Positions 24,340-35,330 of a stretch of 64,000 nucleotides of DNA are shown here, in pieces (positions within the stretch are counted from its first letter, which is position 1; each line of letters opens with the position of its first letter). The notes under the pieces are model-generated. The model did not search any database, was not told the DNA's origin, and saw only the letters and a program-made list of their open reading frames with translations. Source of the DNA: Fasciolopsis buskii (Eukaryota > Platyhelminthes > Trematoda > Plagiorchiida > Fasciolidae); NCBI GenBank assembly GCA_008360955.1, contig LUCM01004096.1, positions 1-64,000 of the forward strand, read 5' to 3'. The position numbers were made by a program, and so were the translations under genes.

Positions 24340-24515
24340 ACGTTCAACCGTGGATTACACTACACATGCACGCACACATAGGCAAGCCTTTTGCTGCGGT
24401 TTTCCACTTACGCAACTTCTCTCATCAGCGTGCGTTGTTCGCGCGAGTATGCTTGCATGCGCACTGAGTGTGTGCGTAAAACATGTATGTGTGTGTATGT
24501 ATGTGTGAATCGCTT
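24340..24515. repeat. CA-rich then TG-rich low-complexity tract
   Basis: ACACATGCACGCACACATA-type sequence near 24360-24380 is followed by a GTGTGTGCG and TATGTGTGTGTATG tract at about 24467-24507. Long alternating purine-pyrimidine runs of this kind can adopt Z-DNA. This is the left end of a microsatellite-rich zone reaching to the Hedgehog exon. Confidence 0.75.
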
Positions 24516-25373
24516 TAAATTGCGTTTGTAGCGTGGTGACGATGTTCCTGGAACGAAGACAGACAGATTAAGGCAGTGATTACCCGATTAATGTGTCTGT
24601 CATACTACATGAAATGTACATAGTACACACACAGCTACAGTCATTCGCCATTCGTCGATTTCCGTATACGAGGAAGAAGTTTGACTACAGTGGATAGGAG
24701 GTTTGAAGGAGGGACGAGGAGGAGAAGCTGTGCAGCAATTTCGTGTTGCAGTTGATCACATCACACTGGTCCACTCACAATCCTGTAAGTGCTAACGCCT
24801 CCCCCCTCAGTGAGCGCCGTGTGCACCTATCACGACAGTTTCACGGTACGCACTGTCTCATTCGTTTACCTGATTAACCGCTCATTCGTTCGTCTTTGCT
24901 TACCGCTTCTACCCCAATTCCGATCGGATTTGCCAATGTGGACGAATGTTACGGTGTTTGCTTAAGTGTGGCGAAAGTGGAACCCGAACTATTTTGTTTT
25001 ACCCGTAAGCCACACTCGTTTCTCTGAACGTAAACACATTCGTGTACACGCCGTCTGTTTCTCTCTATCATACACAAACACACGCACAACAGATACTCAT
25101 ACAAACACAAGGGGGTAACAGATCCAACTCGATTTGTACGTTTTGTTGCTTGTGCCGATTGAGGAGTTGGCTTTCGGACTCCACAGCCTCGACAACCCCG
25201 CTTTCTGTTCTCCTTACGGCAAAGGAGGTGATGGTTGAAGTGGTCACCTTGGTGGATGAACAGAAACTGACAGGAACAACAAATGCTGTATTTATGTTAA
25301 CCCGTACGGTGGTGGTGATGCTGATGGCATCAGGGGCGGCCCGGTGCAGTGGTACTGTTGCAATTCGTGGACA

Positions 25374-25440
25374 TGGTGGTGATGGGGGTGGTGGTAGTGG
25401 TGGTAGTGGTGGTAGTGGTAGTGGTAGTGGTAGTGGTGAT
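25374..25440 (+). repeat. GGT/GGTAGT tract, G-rich on the plus strand
   Basis: Near-continuous GGTGGTAGTGG repeats, about 1 kb before the Hedgehog start. The many GG doublets at 1-4 base spacing could form two-layer G-quadruplexes in the coding-strand DNA, or in RNA if it is transcribed as 5' UTR. Gly/Ser-rich and Pro-rich open frames across it are compositional. Confidence 0.9.
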
Positions 25441-26125
25441 CTTGACGTCAGTTCTGCTTGGCAAATTGTAATATTGTGACTTTCGTCGTGTGTTGTCGGC
25501 CCACTGCGATTCACATTTGCGGCAGTTGATCTGTGACCAAGTGTCTTGTTTCCTCGTAGCTGCAAAGGTTTCTCGAACTATATCATCGGTCGTTACGGTG
25601 TTACCCCCCTTCGACGTTTTTGTCCATTGCACCACACAAGCGGAAACATACACACAAAGCTGGCCAACACAAATTAGAGTTCATTGACTGCTGTGCTGGA
25701 TTTGTTTGTTCCTTCTTATTGTGGTCACGGCTGTTTCACACACACAACATGTTTGTCGGTCATTAGCATCGAGTTCCTCAATTTTCGGTTACAACGAACG
25801 AATCTGTGCAAAGTAGTGCTGTTGACACGAGTAAGTATTTGCTTGCATGTTGATGCGATTGAATAACTGGCAATTTTTATGACCGTTTTTTTACAACTTA
25901 CACCTACTGATATTATTGGCCTCTTCCTGAGTACCGCAAGATTCACTTTTCTGGTGAGGTAAGTCACTAAACCTACCACGAACACAGAAACGGAAAAACA
26001 AACACGCCAACGCATACTGGCAGACATACTCAGATGCAAACGGACAGGAAAGTTGATCACATGGTCTTCTGACCGATATGTGCGCAAGTGAACATGAACG
26101 CTCGCATACACGTACACAAGCCAAC

Positions 26126-26165
26126 CCACACACACACACACGGGCATACACACATGGACGTACAC
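26126..26165. repeat. Short CA microsatellite
   Basis: A CA run at 26127-26141 is followed by CATACACACATGGACGTACACG. It is part of the same microsatellite-rich upstream zone. Confidence 0.9.
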
Positions 26166-26414
26166 GTGGAAACAGATCCACGCTTATTTCAATTTCACTG
26201 TTACGATCGCATCTAGGAGGCTGGTGTTGGCTGGCTGGCTGGTTGGTTGTTTGATTAGCTGGTCCCACATTGTGATCCTTGTGCACGGATCAGAAATTCC
26301 ACCGCACTGATTATACACAATAATAATTGAACCTGATGCGAGACTCTCATCCGCTTCGCACAGATGGACTTGTGCAAATTTTTCGACTGATTCGCTGTTA
26401 GTCCTTCGTTTTCC

Positions 26415-26897
26415 ATGGCTGGGACAAATGTTAAAGATTTAAACAGCAAGACGACGTCTCCCGAGTGGACCAAGACGACAACGAGAGCCACAACGACGAC
26501 GAATCGGACGAAGACAGTAACCAGGAAGAACTGCAGTGAGCAGAAACCTTTTGTAGTTTACATGCTACTTCGAACGAAACGGATGCATGGATTGTTTGTC
26601 CCCGAGGCTTTGTTTGTCCCGATTGTGCTTCTTCTATTCGTTCTCAGTGTGACCAGTCTCACTCCAAGTGTGCATGGATGTTTGAAATCTTCCATCTACT
26701 ATCGTACGAAAGTACGCACCAGATCTCATGTGTTTGCACCTGGCGAGTATCAGCCACGGCAATGGGAACACACAGCCGAGGCTAGTGGCCCGCTAGACGT
26801 GCGAGATTTTCAGCATAGCGTGCCCAGTAAACGCCTCGTGCGTGTCACTTCACCGCATATTGTCTTCGATTCCGAACAGGCTCGATGGATGACAAAG
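26415..26897 (+). CDS. hh: Hedgehog ligand, first coding exon (partial gene)
   Basis: Hedgehog is a secreted, dually lipidated morphogen that acts through Patched and Smoothened. The exon encodes 161 residues before the donor. A hydrophobic signal (about 60-80, core VPIVLLLFVLSV) ends before Cys89, which matches the palmitoylated first residue of the mature ligand. Residues 97-105 are basic, as in the heparin-binding stretch. The spacing from this cysteine through the ASG motif is the same as in vertebrate Sonic hedgehog. ASGPL (124-128) matches the insect form, PHIVF (147-151) matches PDIIF, and RWMTK (157-161) matches RLMTQ/RLMSK, where exon 1 normally ends in phase 0. The acidic loop after PHIVF is about three residues shorter than usual. 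The first ATG gives an unusually long Thr/Lys-rich leader; Met50 (26562) or Met57 (26583) would give a normal signal peptide. Exon 2 and the Hint domain are not in the window. Confidence 0.88.
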
Positions 26898-26903
26898 GTA
26901 AGT
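26898..26903 (+). other. 5' splice donor of the Hedgehog exon
   Basis: AAG followed by GTAAGT is a near-consensus donor. It cuts after a complete codon (phase 0), the position and phase of intron 1 in Hedgehog genes. Read-through would give about 20 unrelated residues and then a stop. Confidence 0.88.
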
Positions 26904-29900
26904 TCGAGTACTAAAAATAACGTGGTTCAATGTCTCGCTTCTGCGGGAGATAACTTCTAGATTTTTACAGGGCATCTATTTCAGACTTTCTTTGTCAGGA
27001 CTGATTTTCAAGTGTTTCTCGTCAGTCCAACAATACGGCGAAGATTATGGAATACTTAGACTTGGTTGTTAACATTTCAAACGGTTGCTTCTTCGGTTAG
27101 TATTGATATAGGAGTTTTCCGTAGAACCTCATAGCACCTTTCATCCTTGTTTTTATTCACGTGCACTCGACAGAGCACATTCTGCTGCCCGATAAGGCAA
27201 TAATGAACAAAACAATTTGCGCAGCGTATCAGTCACGTGAACAGCGAATGTCTGCGTTGACGCACACGCGCGCATGCGCACGTTAGCTCTACCGCAGACA
27301 ATTGTTCCGGGAAAAGGCATTAGGATTAAATGGGTTAACGAGAATAAAACCCACACGTGCATATACGGTTGAACAACCATCGGGTACGTTACTGGGCAAC
27401 AAAGTCAGGTTTACCCGAGCCAAATATTTCGATTTATTGGCATACAGAATATAACAAGCACACTACCTGATACCAAACCAACTCAACAAGATGCGTTCTT
27501 TTAGGCAACGATTCTGCACTATACGACCAAAATTTCGTATCCCTAAATGTTTTTGCGCTATCTCCGATCCTGGTAGATGTGCAACAACGATTTTTTTTGG
27601 GTATTTTGAAAATACTTTTGTAAGTGGACTAAATAAGGAAGTTCAGTCTCTTGACTTGTATGGTAGCCAAAGTAAAATGGAAGATGATGAATAATTCCGT
27701 GACAAAAGCATCGCAATTAAATTAGTGGCGAGTGGCACGGTCGTTCCACTTCTTGGCTTTGGGATCCCCCTATTTTTGTGCACCAGTACCGTTTCAGTGA
27801 AATCTCGTGTGCATCCCCGGGTTTGTGTATTGCCCTGATTCTTTAAAACTTTTAGACTGCCCAATCAACTTCCACTAAGTTGAGATCTTCGTTATGAGAC
27901 TGTGACAATTTCCTTAGGGTGCTTGGTTGCCTCTCTGAAAAAAAACAGTGTGCTTGACTATCTGACACGCAATGTAGTTCGTCCACAAAACAACCGAATC
28001 TGATGCACTGATTAATCCGAAATAAGTCAAAGTTTGATTTCGGACAACAGTAAATTCAAGGGAAATCGTCCATGAAATGTCTGTTCGACGTGATTGTCTC
28101 CCAGCTCATCCTGGAGAGCTCATGCGATACGATACGCGCGTTCTAACCCTGCCAGGCTGGGTGACTTTCGCATATTCACATTATTTCATGCAACCCATTA
28201 GTTTTCCGGCAAAGATCGAATTCATGACAGCGAGAAAATGTCTGGGTTACTTCTGGCCTATCGGTTGCAAAGAACTCTTTACTGTGCTATTAGAACCATA
28301 ACAAAGCATTTTCAGTGATATCTAGACTAAAAGGCACTGGTTTACATGCAGAGGAAATTAATTTACATTTTAACCGGCTGTAGGTTTCTTTTGCGATTTC
28401 AATAGCCTTAAAGATTAGTGTACTGAAACACACACTGATAGTTTTAAAAATATACGAACAATTTTCTAGTTCAGACTGACAAACAGCTGATGTTCTTGAA
28501 GCTACAGCTTTCTTTTGAGAGATCTTAAGTTCAAGGGAACTATTCAGATCATTTTTGAACTCAGCTTCGTCAGTTATTCAGTCATTAATAGCAAGATCAT
28601 AAATCAGTATTGATTAAGGATGAAACAACAACAGTTTTTGACAACAGAACATGTTTTAGTAACGGTGCACTGTTCTTCGTACAGTCGCCTCGACATACGG
28701 ATACATGGAAGGGAAGTGACGAAGAGGATTGTGGTACTCTCAAACGAGCCACAACGATCCGCGTATGTTTGTTCGGAAAGTTATAAGTTTGCCATTTTCC
28801 AGTTAGTTCAAATCAGAGGGTACGGATCAGTTATCTGAAATACATTGGCGAATTGTTAAAACAAACTATTTCATTACATGTATGAAACTAACATCATTGT
28901 TGTGATATAGTAACCGTGGTTGGAACCAAAATTTCCGGAGATTACGTCGGCACGTAGAACGCTAAACACCAGATGATGGCATATATCTTGGGTGAAACTA
29001 CAGATGCTTTGGAAATTAATTTTTTTTTCGAAATAGTTACTTTTAATAATGATTCCATCATCATGCACATTTCGATTCTGAAAATTAGGCGATTGGAAAT
29101 ACAATTAATATGGATGAATAACAGAAAGTTATACGGTAGACTCTTGAGCGCCGACGAGATGTGTTCTTGACGGAATACCGTCCGCTTAATGACTGTTTAT
29201 ATTTCGGCTTCAAGTCTATCATATTCATTGTCTGTCTTCCCGGGGTAGGTCGTTTTGTTTGCTTATCCGCTAGAATACAAACGAAGATGACCAACGTTTT
29301 CGTGTTTGTTGAACAATGTACGACTTTATTTCTATACCTTCCTTAGTAGGCACATCAAATGGAATAAGCTTTCATCATTCTTAACTTACCATCGGTAATG
29401 GTATGTCCCATAGTGTTATTTTTATTACTTACTTCCGATCCAGACATAACACCAGAAATGCCTTTCACATGAAAGATCTTCTAACAACGTTTCCCACTTC
29501 ATCTCATCCACTGCAACTGGCAAGCATCTCCACTCTCGCAACTGCACTCTTCTATCAAGGTGGATACAGAAATTCGAAGAGCTAGATTTGTTCACTTTTA
29601 CAACAGTGTACGAAGGATGGTTTGAGGTGAGGAGTCACTAAAGAAAAACTGTTCACCTTTCCAATCCCAACTTCAAAGAAGCAGAATAGTTCTCGCAAAA
29701 AGGCTGATATGCCAATCGAATTTCAAAGATATCCATTATCAAATAACTTAAAAATCGCCTCAGCAAAATCCTGTGAAAACCGAGCTCGTCCCTGGTTCGC
29801 GTCCCATTTAGGCGTGGTGAATATGGCCTGGTGATGATTCCCAAAAAGCATGAAACAGATGTACTACGATTCTATGGTTTCCTAATGTTAGATTGAGTGT

Positions 29901-30302
29901 TAATGTCATAGGGTGAATAAGTTCTTGAAAACAAGTAACTTTGAGGATGCATTTAGAAGGGCAGTGGGGAAATGCACGTGCATTGGTTGTCGGAGAGACG
30001 GTCAAACATACAGTCGGAAAAGTGAGTGATCCGACACAATGATGGTCCACATGCCGTGCGACAAAGACAATCGGTCATAGTGTGCAACAAGAATAAGTTT
30101 AGAAAAGAGAAAGATAGATCGCAATGGACTAACTATGATTTCATGAAAATAATCCGCCTCGAATGAAGGTGATTAATGATGCCAGGAAGATTACCTCACG
30201 GCCGTTGTTGCCCTGCATGTGTACCAGTTAAAACGAAGACAGTCAATCCCTTCCAGATGGTACACCTAGTTAGTTCCGAGGATAGTTTTAGATTTTCTTC
30301 TC
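26904..30302. other. Probable Hedgehog intron 1, left part (no exon seen)
   Basis: No continuation of the Hedgehog signalling domain is recognised in any plus-strand frame, including the HYEGR and WDED-type motifs expected in exon 2. Other open frames (for example 28077-28301, 28620-28838) carry no motif. The intron assignment assumes the gene is intact and continues beyond the window. Retroposon copy D lies inside this stretch. Confidence 0.45.
29785..29945 (+). mobile_element. Decayed hammerhead retroposon (copy D)
   Basis: The blocks appear in family order. CTGGTTCGCGTCCCA of the head is near 29792. A GTGATGA variant of the ribozyme core follows at 29831-29837 (first C changed to G). CATGAAACAGATGTA is near 29849, TCTATGGTTTCC near 29871, and GGTGAATAAGTTCTTGAAAAC near 29913. 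Stem II has lost its complementarity, so the ribozyme is presumably dead. It has the same orientation as copy A and the Hedgehog exon. Confidence 0.75.
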
Positions 30303-30362
30303 CCGTCCGTCCGTCCGTCCGTCCGTCCGTCCGTCCGTCCGTCCGTCCGTCCGTCCGTCCGT
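30303..30362. repeat. (CCGT)15 tetranucleotide microsatellite
   Basis: Fifteen perfect CCGT units. Because four bases times three gives a 12-base period, the overlapping frame encodes repeated RPSV. That frame is not a gene. Confidence 0.97.
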
Positions 30363-33300
30363 CTGTCCCACCCGCTCATTAGTTCGTGTGGGAATCCAAA
30401 TGCGCACACACAGTTTATTCACATTAAAACAAAGGGAATCAAAAGAGAAATGTGTTAGAAGCTGGACACCAGAAATATTGAGTCTCAGTTTAGCTAATGA
30501 ATAGTGGAATGATCTGTAGTAGGTTGGAGGCAGTATTCATAATTATCATTACCCCTCATTACCCTCCCCCCTCCGAAGAATTACCAACAGTTTTTGAAAA
30601 ACAAACTAATAGTGAATAATTTGCTAAGTCATTAATTTGGTGGCGCGGGAATCGGTAGAAAAGGTAAGCACTTATGAATACTGATTATCGTCGTTCCGCG
30701 TAGATCCTCGTCTGTCCGAATAAAACCACGTCCAATAGGAATGGAACTATACTCGGCTGACCGTGCTCGACAGATTCTGTGGTGAGTGCAAACGACAGGA
30801 ACCTGTTCCTAGTCGACTTTCTGACCGCTTGGTACTGGTCCTATCGTCTGACTTGTTATTTACCTTATCCTTGGTTAACTAACAAGAGTCCGTCAACCAA
30901 GAGCTTACTATTAAATGATGCACTTACGTTGAAACGAATCAAGTCCCCAATTTTTTAGCCATTAACATAGATTTTTACTGGCATTTGTGATGCAACGCCT
31001 CGAATGATGGGTTCGATAACTAGCATGTATAATAAACTGCATCACGTACCGTGATACATAAACGACTGCTTTACAGTAAGCCCGGGTTGCAGTAATTACA
31101 GGTCTTAAGGAACAAAACACGGTAACAAGTGCTACTGAATTCCGTTCTACCGCCAGGTGAGGTTCAAGCTCGTGACCGTTAAAATGACGGACTTTCAATA
31201 AATTTGACCATCAAGAGTCAAGGTGGAACAGCTACCTGGTGCCTCCTTGATGTTTGTTTTCTAGTCTTACATGAAGAATCACGAAAAGCTTTTTTCGTGA
31301 TAACTAGTTGTCGACTTAGAGTATCCCAAGGGTAGAGGGTTCCTACACTTTTCCAAACTAGTCCTCATCAGGTTAACTTCCATTGTCAGACAGGTCAATA
31401 ATAGCATCCTTTCAAGCAGCTCGAATTCATCACTTTGATATTTGTCAGTCTTATCGCCATCAAACTATTTGGCAGCAGGAACAAAACAAGAAGGAATTAC
31501 TTCGGAACGTTTTAGTAGTAATAATTTTTGTCATTTCTTTAACAAGTAATACATTCTTCCGATGCTTTCCCACTAGCTACGGTACACCCTGGGGTTCCAA
31601 CGATTTGTCATCAGTTGCATTCTGGTCATCATTGCTTTATACCAACAGTATACTTTAGTGAAAATGAATGCGTTTGTAGGGCAAGCATTAATTAGCGTAC
31701 GCTACTAAAACTTATGCTCATCCAATCCATGCTCACTTATCCTGAACGGTGACATTAAAAATAAGTAACTGACACCGCGGTTGTGGATATTGCAGGATTG
31801 TGGCTAGTGTTTCGCAGTCTCTGATTGTTTCTTTTGTGACTCGTGACTCGCGTTTGGAAACGGTACATTGGTACCGTGACCTGATAATCTATTGTGAATT
31901 TCATCATCAGCCGTAATCTCGACAAATAAATGCTTGTTCATTCCAACTAATGTATTGTGGGTAACATTGATCTCATGCTATTAAACAGCGTCCAGTAGCT
32001 ACTAAACGATGGTCCCGAGCTACGGGTAGATGGCTAGAAATTGCTAAACCAAGGAAAATTTTGTGCTATTTGTTTATCAGGCATAATTATAAACAGTTTG
32101 AATGATGGCAGTTGTAAAACAATATTCCCCATCGACCAGCAGGACGAAAGTGACAAAGTCTGCAATCCCGAATTACAGTAGTGGAATATAACATTGTAAA
32201 TAGGCGAATCAGATGAATTCGTAATTTGTATTTTCTTATAACCTCGAAGTAATTGGGGAGATATGTGCTATACCCTTCCAAGCCCCTTGGGTGTTCTAAT
32301 CAGATACAGCGAAAGCCGAATAGGCAAATTATTGCGACAAATAAATGCACTTCGAAATGTAAAAATGTGACCATCCGGTACAAATAAATAAGTAAATTTC
32401 TCAAAATTGAAATAAACGGCAATGAAATAATTGAGGATATCATTTTGCACTAATTTATCAGATACGACGAAATGAAATTTCACGGTTCTGACCATTGAAA
32501 GCGATCGAGCATATTAGTGGTCTTAGATGTGTTGTAAACAATAGAAATGACGAATAGTTCTGGTTCTCTGAGCCCATTGGATTTCAAGGACGGCAGACAT
32601 GGTAAGATTCAACACCATCACTGATTGAACCTGGGAACAGTCACTTACTGTAAACCAGTCTAATGAGTCTAAATGTCAGAAGTTCCAGGCGCCTAAAAGT
32701 GGAATCCTGCTGGACTGTGCAATCTATAATTGCAAACACAATATTGGCTTTTGACAGAACTACATTTTTTGGTTTCTTTATGAGCATCCAGTCAGCTTTT
32801 AATGCACTTGTACTGTTTTTAATACTAAGGACCTAGGTTGCAGTGAACTCACGTTTGGTCACTGAACACGGGTATTGTGCTGACTCACGCCAGGCTACAA
32901 AACCATTTTTACTGGATTCGACAGTTCACTCAGGATGTGCCCGTTTGAAGTACACACAGTAGAAAGATGTTTGTTTGTTCTACCTTATACGGGGTTTGAT
33001 AAAATAGCCTGTAACTAGCAAATAATGGTCAGGTGGTATTAGACAGTGGCCACGGGGTAATGAAAAGTGATTGAGGGCTACTAGAGGATGGGACATTTTT
33101 TAGTTAGTACTGATCATATTTACTATAATGCAATGTCACGATTATAAACCATTGGAAACCAACTTGTTCACCACTTGGTATTATTATCGATCCTTTAGTT
33201 CTTGTTTGCAGTTTCCGGCCCACCACTAGACCTCTGTGAATCTGTCAGCGAGCAGATTTACCTACTGACTAGAAGAACGATTTTGGGCTCGGTGCTTTAG

Positions 33301-34342
33301 AACCTCTACACTGCCCCCTGGATTGTCATATAAACAATTTTCCGTCACCCTTGTCGCCATTTATGGGATCGCCTAGTGTTGATACACTAGTTCTGATAAG
33401 GCACGTAGTCGTAGAGAGCGGGAAATGGCAATCGAATGGATTGCCTCGTCCTGAATAGCATCGAAATCCTTATTAAGTCTTGTTGCAACCCCCTATGCAC
33501 ACTAATCAGATCTAATGTACACTGGAAATAAGGTCGTTGTACGGTGGTGAGTAATTTCCAAATTTCCTGGGAGTAAATTTAGATATTTGTACGACACAGC
33601 AAAAAAATGTCTAGTGTTTACCGCTTGACCGTCAGCCGGAGAGTAGAATTAGATTTGAGGTGAGGAATAAACAAATTATCCTATTTCGTAAAAATTTGCA
33701 GATCGGCGCTTTTAGGTATTTGAGTCGATTCATGGTGAAACAAATAGGAGTTGGGAAGATGGTTTTGAGTTTCTTTGATTCAAAATAATTGCAGCTGCTG
33801 GAAGTATGCCAAAAAACTATCCCATGTGACAGAACTTAAATTCCAATACCCACGATTTCGTTTTGCCCCTCGATGTCAGATTTTACAAAATAAATTCGCC
33901 AGCTAGAAATGTTACAGTCATTACGTCTATTTACTCGGAATTTTTCCATAGTCTGACTTTTAAATTGTTCCCTACTAATTCATCGTACTACAACCTGAGA
34001 CATTTTTTGCATCATTCCGCGTTTGCATTCTATCTAAGTCGGGTTCCGATAGGATCAGGTGCTACACCATTCAAACAGGGGCAGTGGGAAATGAACTATG
34101 GAACCTGTGCACGCGTCGCGTAAACACTTATTGCATAAGACCCTAATTCTTCGCTAGAAAATTTTTCTTGACATGCCTTACCTTAAAGTATCCCGTAAGA
34201 TTTTTCCATCCGCAAAGATGCCATTGTTTCGCCGTCTATCTGACAAAAGTGCTGAGCACGGCAGAGCTCGTGTGCTTTGGGTTTATGAGCTATGCGTTAA
34301 ATAGGTCAGGAACAAAGGTTTGAACAGTCGGAGAGCTTAGGC
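30363..34342. other. Gene-free stretch within the putative intron
   Basis: No coding family or RNA gene is recognised. A perfect 10-bp hairpin lies at 31278-31301. The longest open frame (31383-31658, 91 codons) has no motif. Confidence 0.5.
31278..31301. repeat. Perfect 10-bp inverted repeat with 4-base loop
   Basis: ATCACGAAAA, then GCTT, then TTTTCGTGAT. It is isolated from other features and its function is unknown. It could be a remnant of a small inverted-repeat element. Confidence 0.85.
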
Positions 34343-34515
34343 GGATTAAGAATGAGAAGACTGACTGACTTTGGTTGTTGAATGACTGACTGACGTTGGT
34401 GATTGAATGAACGTGTGACTATAGTGATTGACTGACTGGCTGAATGACTGATTTTGGTGGTAGACCGAATGGTTGACTGTTTGACTGATTGATTGTTTGA
34501 CTAACCAGCTGACCA
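34343..34515. repeat. Imperfect TGAC/TGAT tetranucleotide minisatellite
   Basis: Clusters of GACTGACTGAC are separated by TTGGTGGTTGAATGA-like spacers. This looks like a higher-order repeat of about 35-40 bases built from a degenerate TGAC motif. There is no coding potential. Confidence 0.75.
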
Positions 34516-35078
34516 ATTGAGCAGCGATGACTATCTGACAAGCTAGCTAATAGTGTTTGAAACCGGAGCCTGATGAGGCCACATTTATCACTAAGGTATT
34601 CAGATAAGCAGATCCGAATAATAACTCTGAATAACGAATACTTTTATCGGTATTGAAGAGTGTTGTTCGGGGTCAGCAGGTGAACATATTAATCGTTTTT
34701 GCTTTAACCGCATTTCACGACACTTTTTACCAACTTGCAAACTGACAGTAATCTGCACAAAAGTATTGAGCATCGCCTAGCTACCACATGTGGAATTTTT
34801 CACCATGTAAACCGAGCAGACCACAGGAGAATTGCCGCATCTACATGTGAGATGTGACATCACAGAGCAGACATGCAAATGTTTGGGGTTTTTCATAATC
34901 ACATCATGCCTCATGACAGAATCATAAAATAGACACTCGCTGAGATGTAATTTTATCAAATTTGGACCGGGTAATCGGAAGGTTATAGCCAAGCAGACCA
35001 AATCAAACTGGCTTCATGAACTCATCAACAAAAATATCATTTGAATGAGCGTTGTTTTTCGAATCGAAACCCATTTCT

Positions 35079-35330
35079 GACTCATTATCAAAATCCTCAG
35101 CCTAACCATAATCTGCATCTCCATTACTATTATAAACTGCATCATTATCTTCACTTGCATCGTTATCATCCGCATCATCTCCATCTGCACCAACTTAATC
35201 ATTATCATCTACTTCTGCATGATCATCATCATCATATGCTTCAAGTTCTTCATCAACTGCATCTGCATCATCGTCATCATCATCATCGTCATCATCACCA
35301 TCATCATCATCATTCCCCGAGTCGTCATCA
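35079..35330. repeat. Imperfect ATC/CAT triplet-rich tract
   Basis: The plus strand is dense in ATC, CAT and TCA triplets. Overlapping frames read His-rich, Ile-rich and, on the minus strand, Asp-rich or Met-rich. It is similar in kind to the tract at 8740-9165 and purest around 35264-35313. Confidence 0.8.

Larger units (their letters stand above)
24516..26414 (+). promoter_or_regulatory. Upstream region of the Hedgehog exon, probable promoter and 5' UTR
   Basis: About 1.9 kb with a higher density of CpG, CA and GGT runs than the surrounding DNA. It directly precedes the Hedgehog coding exon. I see no convincing TATA box or initiator, and no coding exon. An in-frame TGA at 26388-26390 closes the coding frame 24 bases before the first ATG. 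Open frames at 25042-25479 (+) and 25068-25565 (-) exist because of the GGT/ACC tract. The regulatory role is inferred only from position. Confidence 0.4.

Noticed and set aside
25042..25653. Open frames of 145 (+), 165 (-) and 107 (-) codons upstream of Hedgehog
   Set aside because: They overlap in opposite directions across the GGT/ACC tract and read as low-complexity Gly/Ser, Pro or Thr runs.
30176..30382. Open frame with repeated RPSV
   Set aside because: A direct consequence of the (CCGT)15 microsatellite.
34565..34600. CCTGATGAGGCC resembling a hammerhead core
   Set aside because: No GAAA partner follows and no stem I or III complement is visible.
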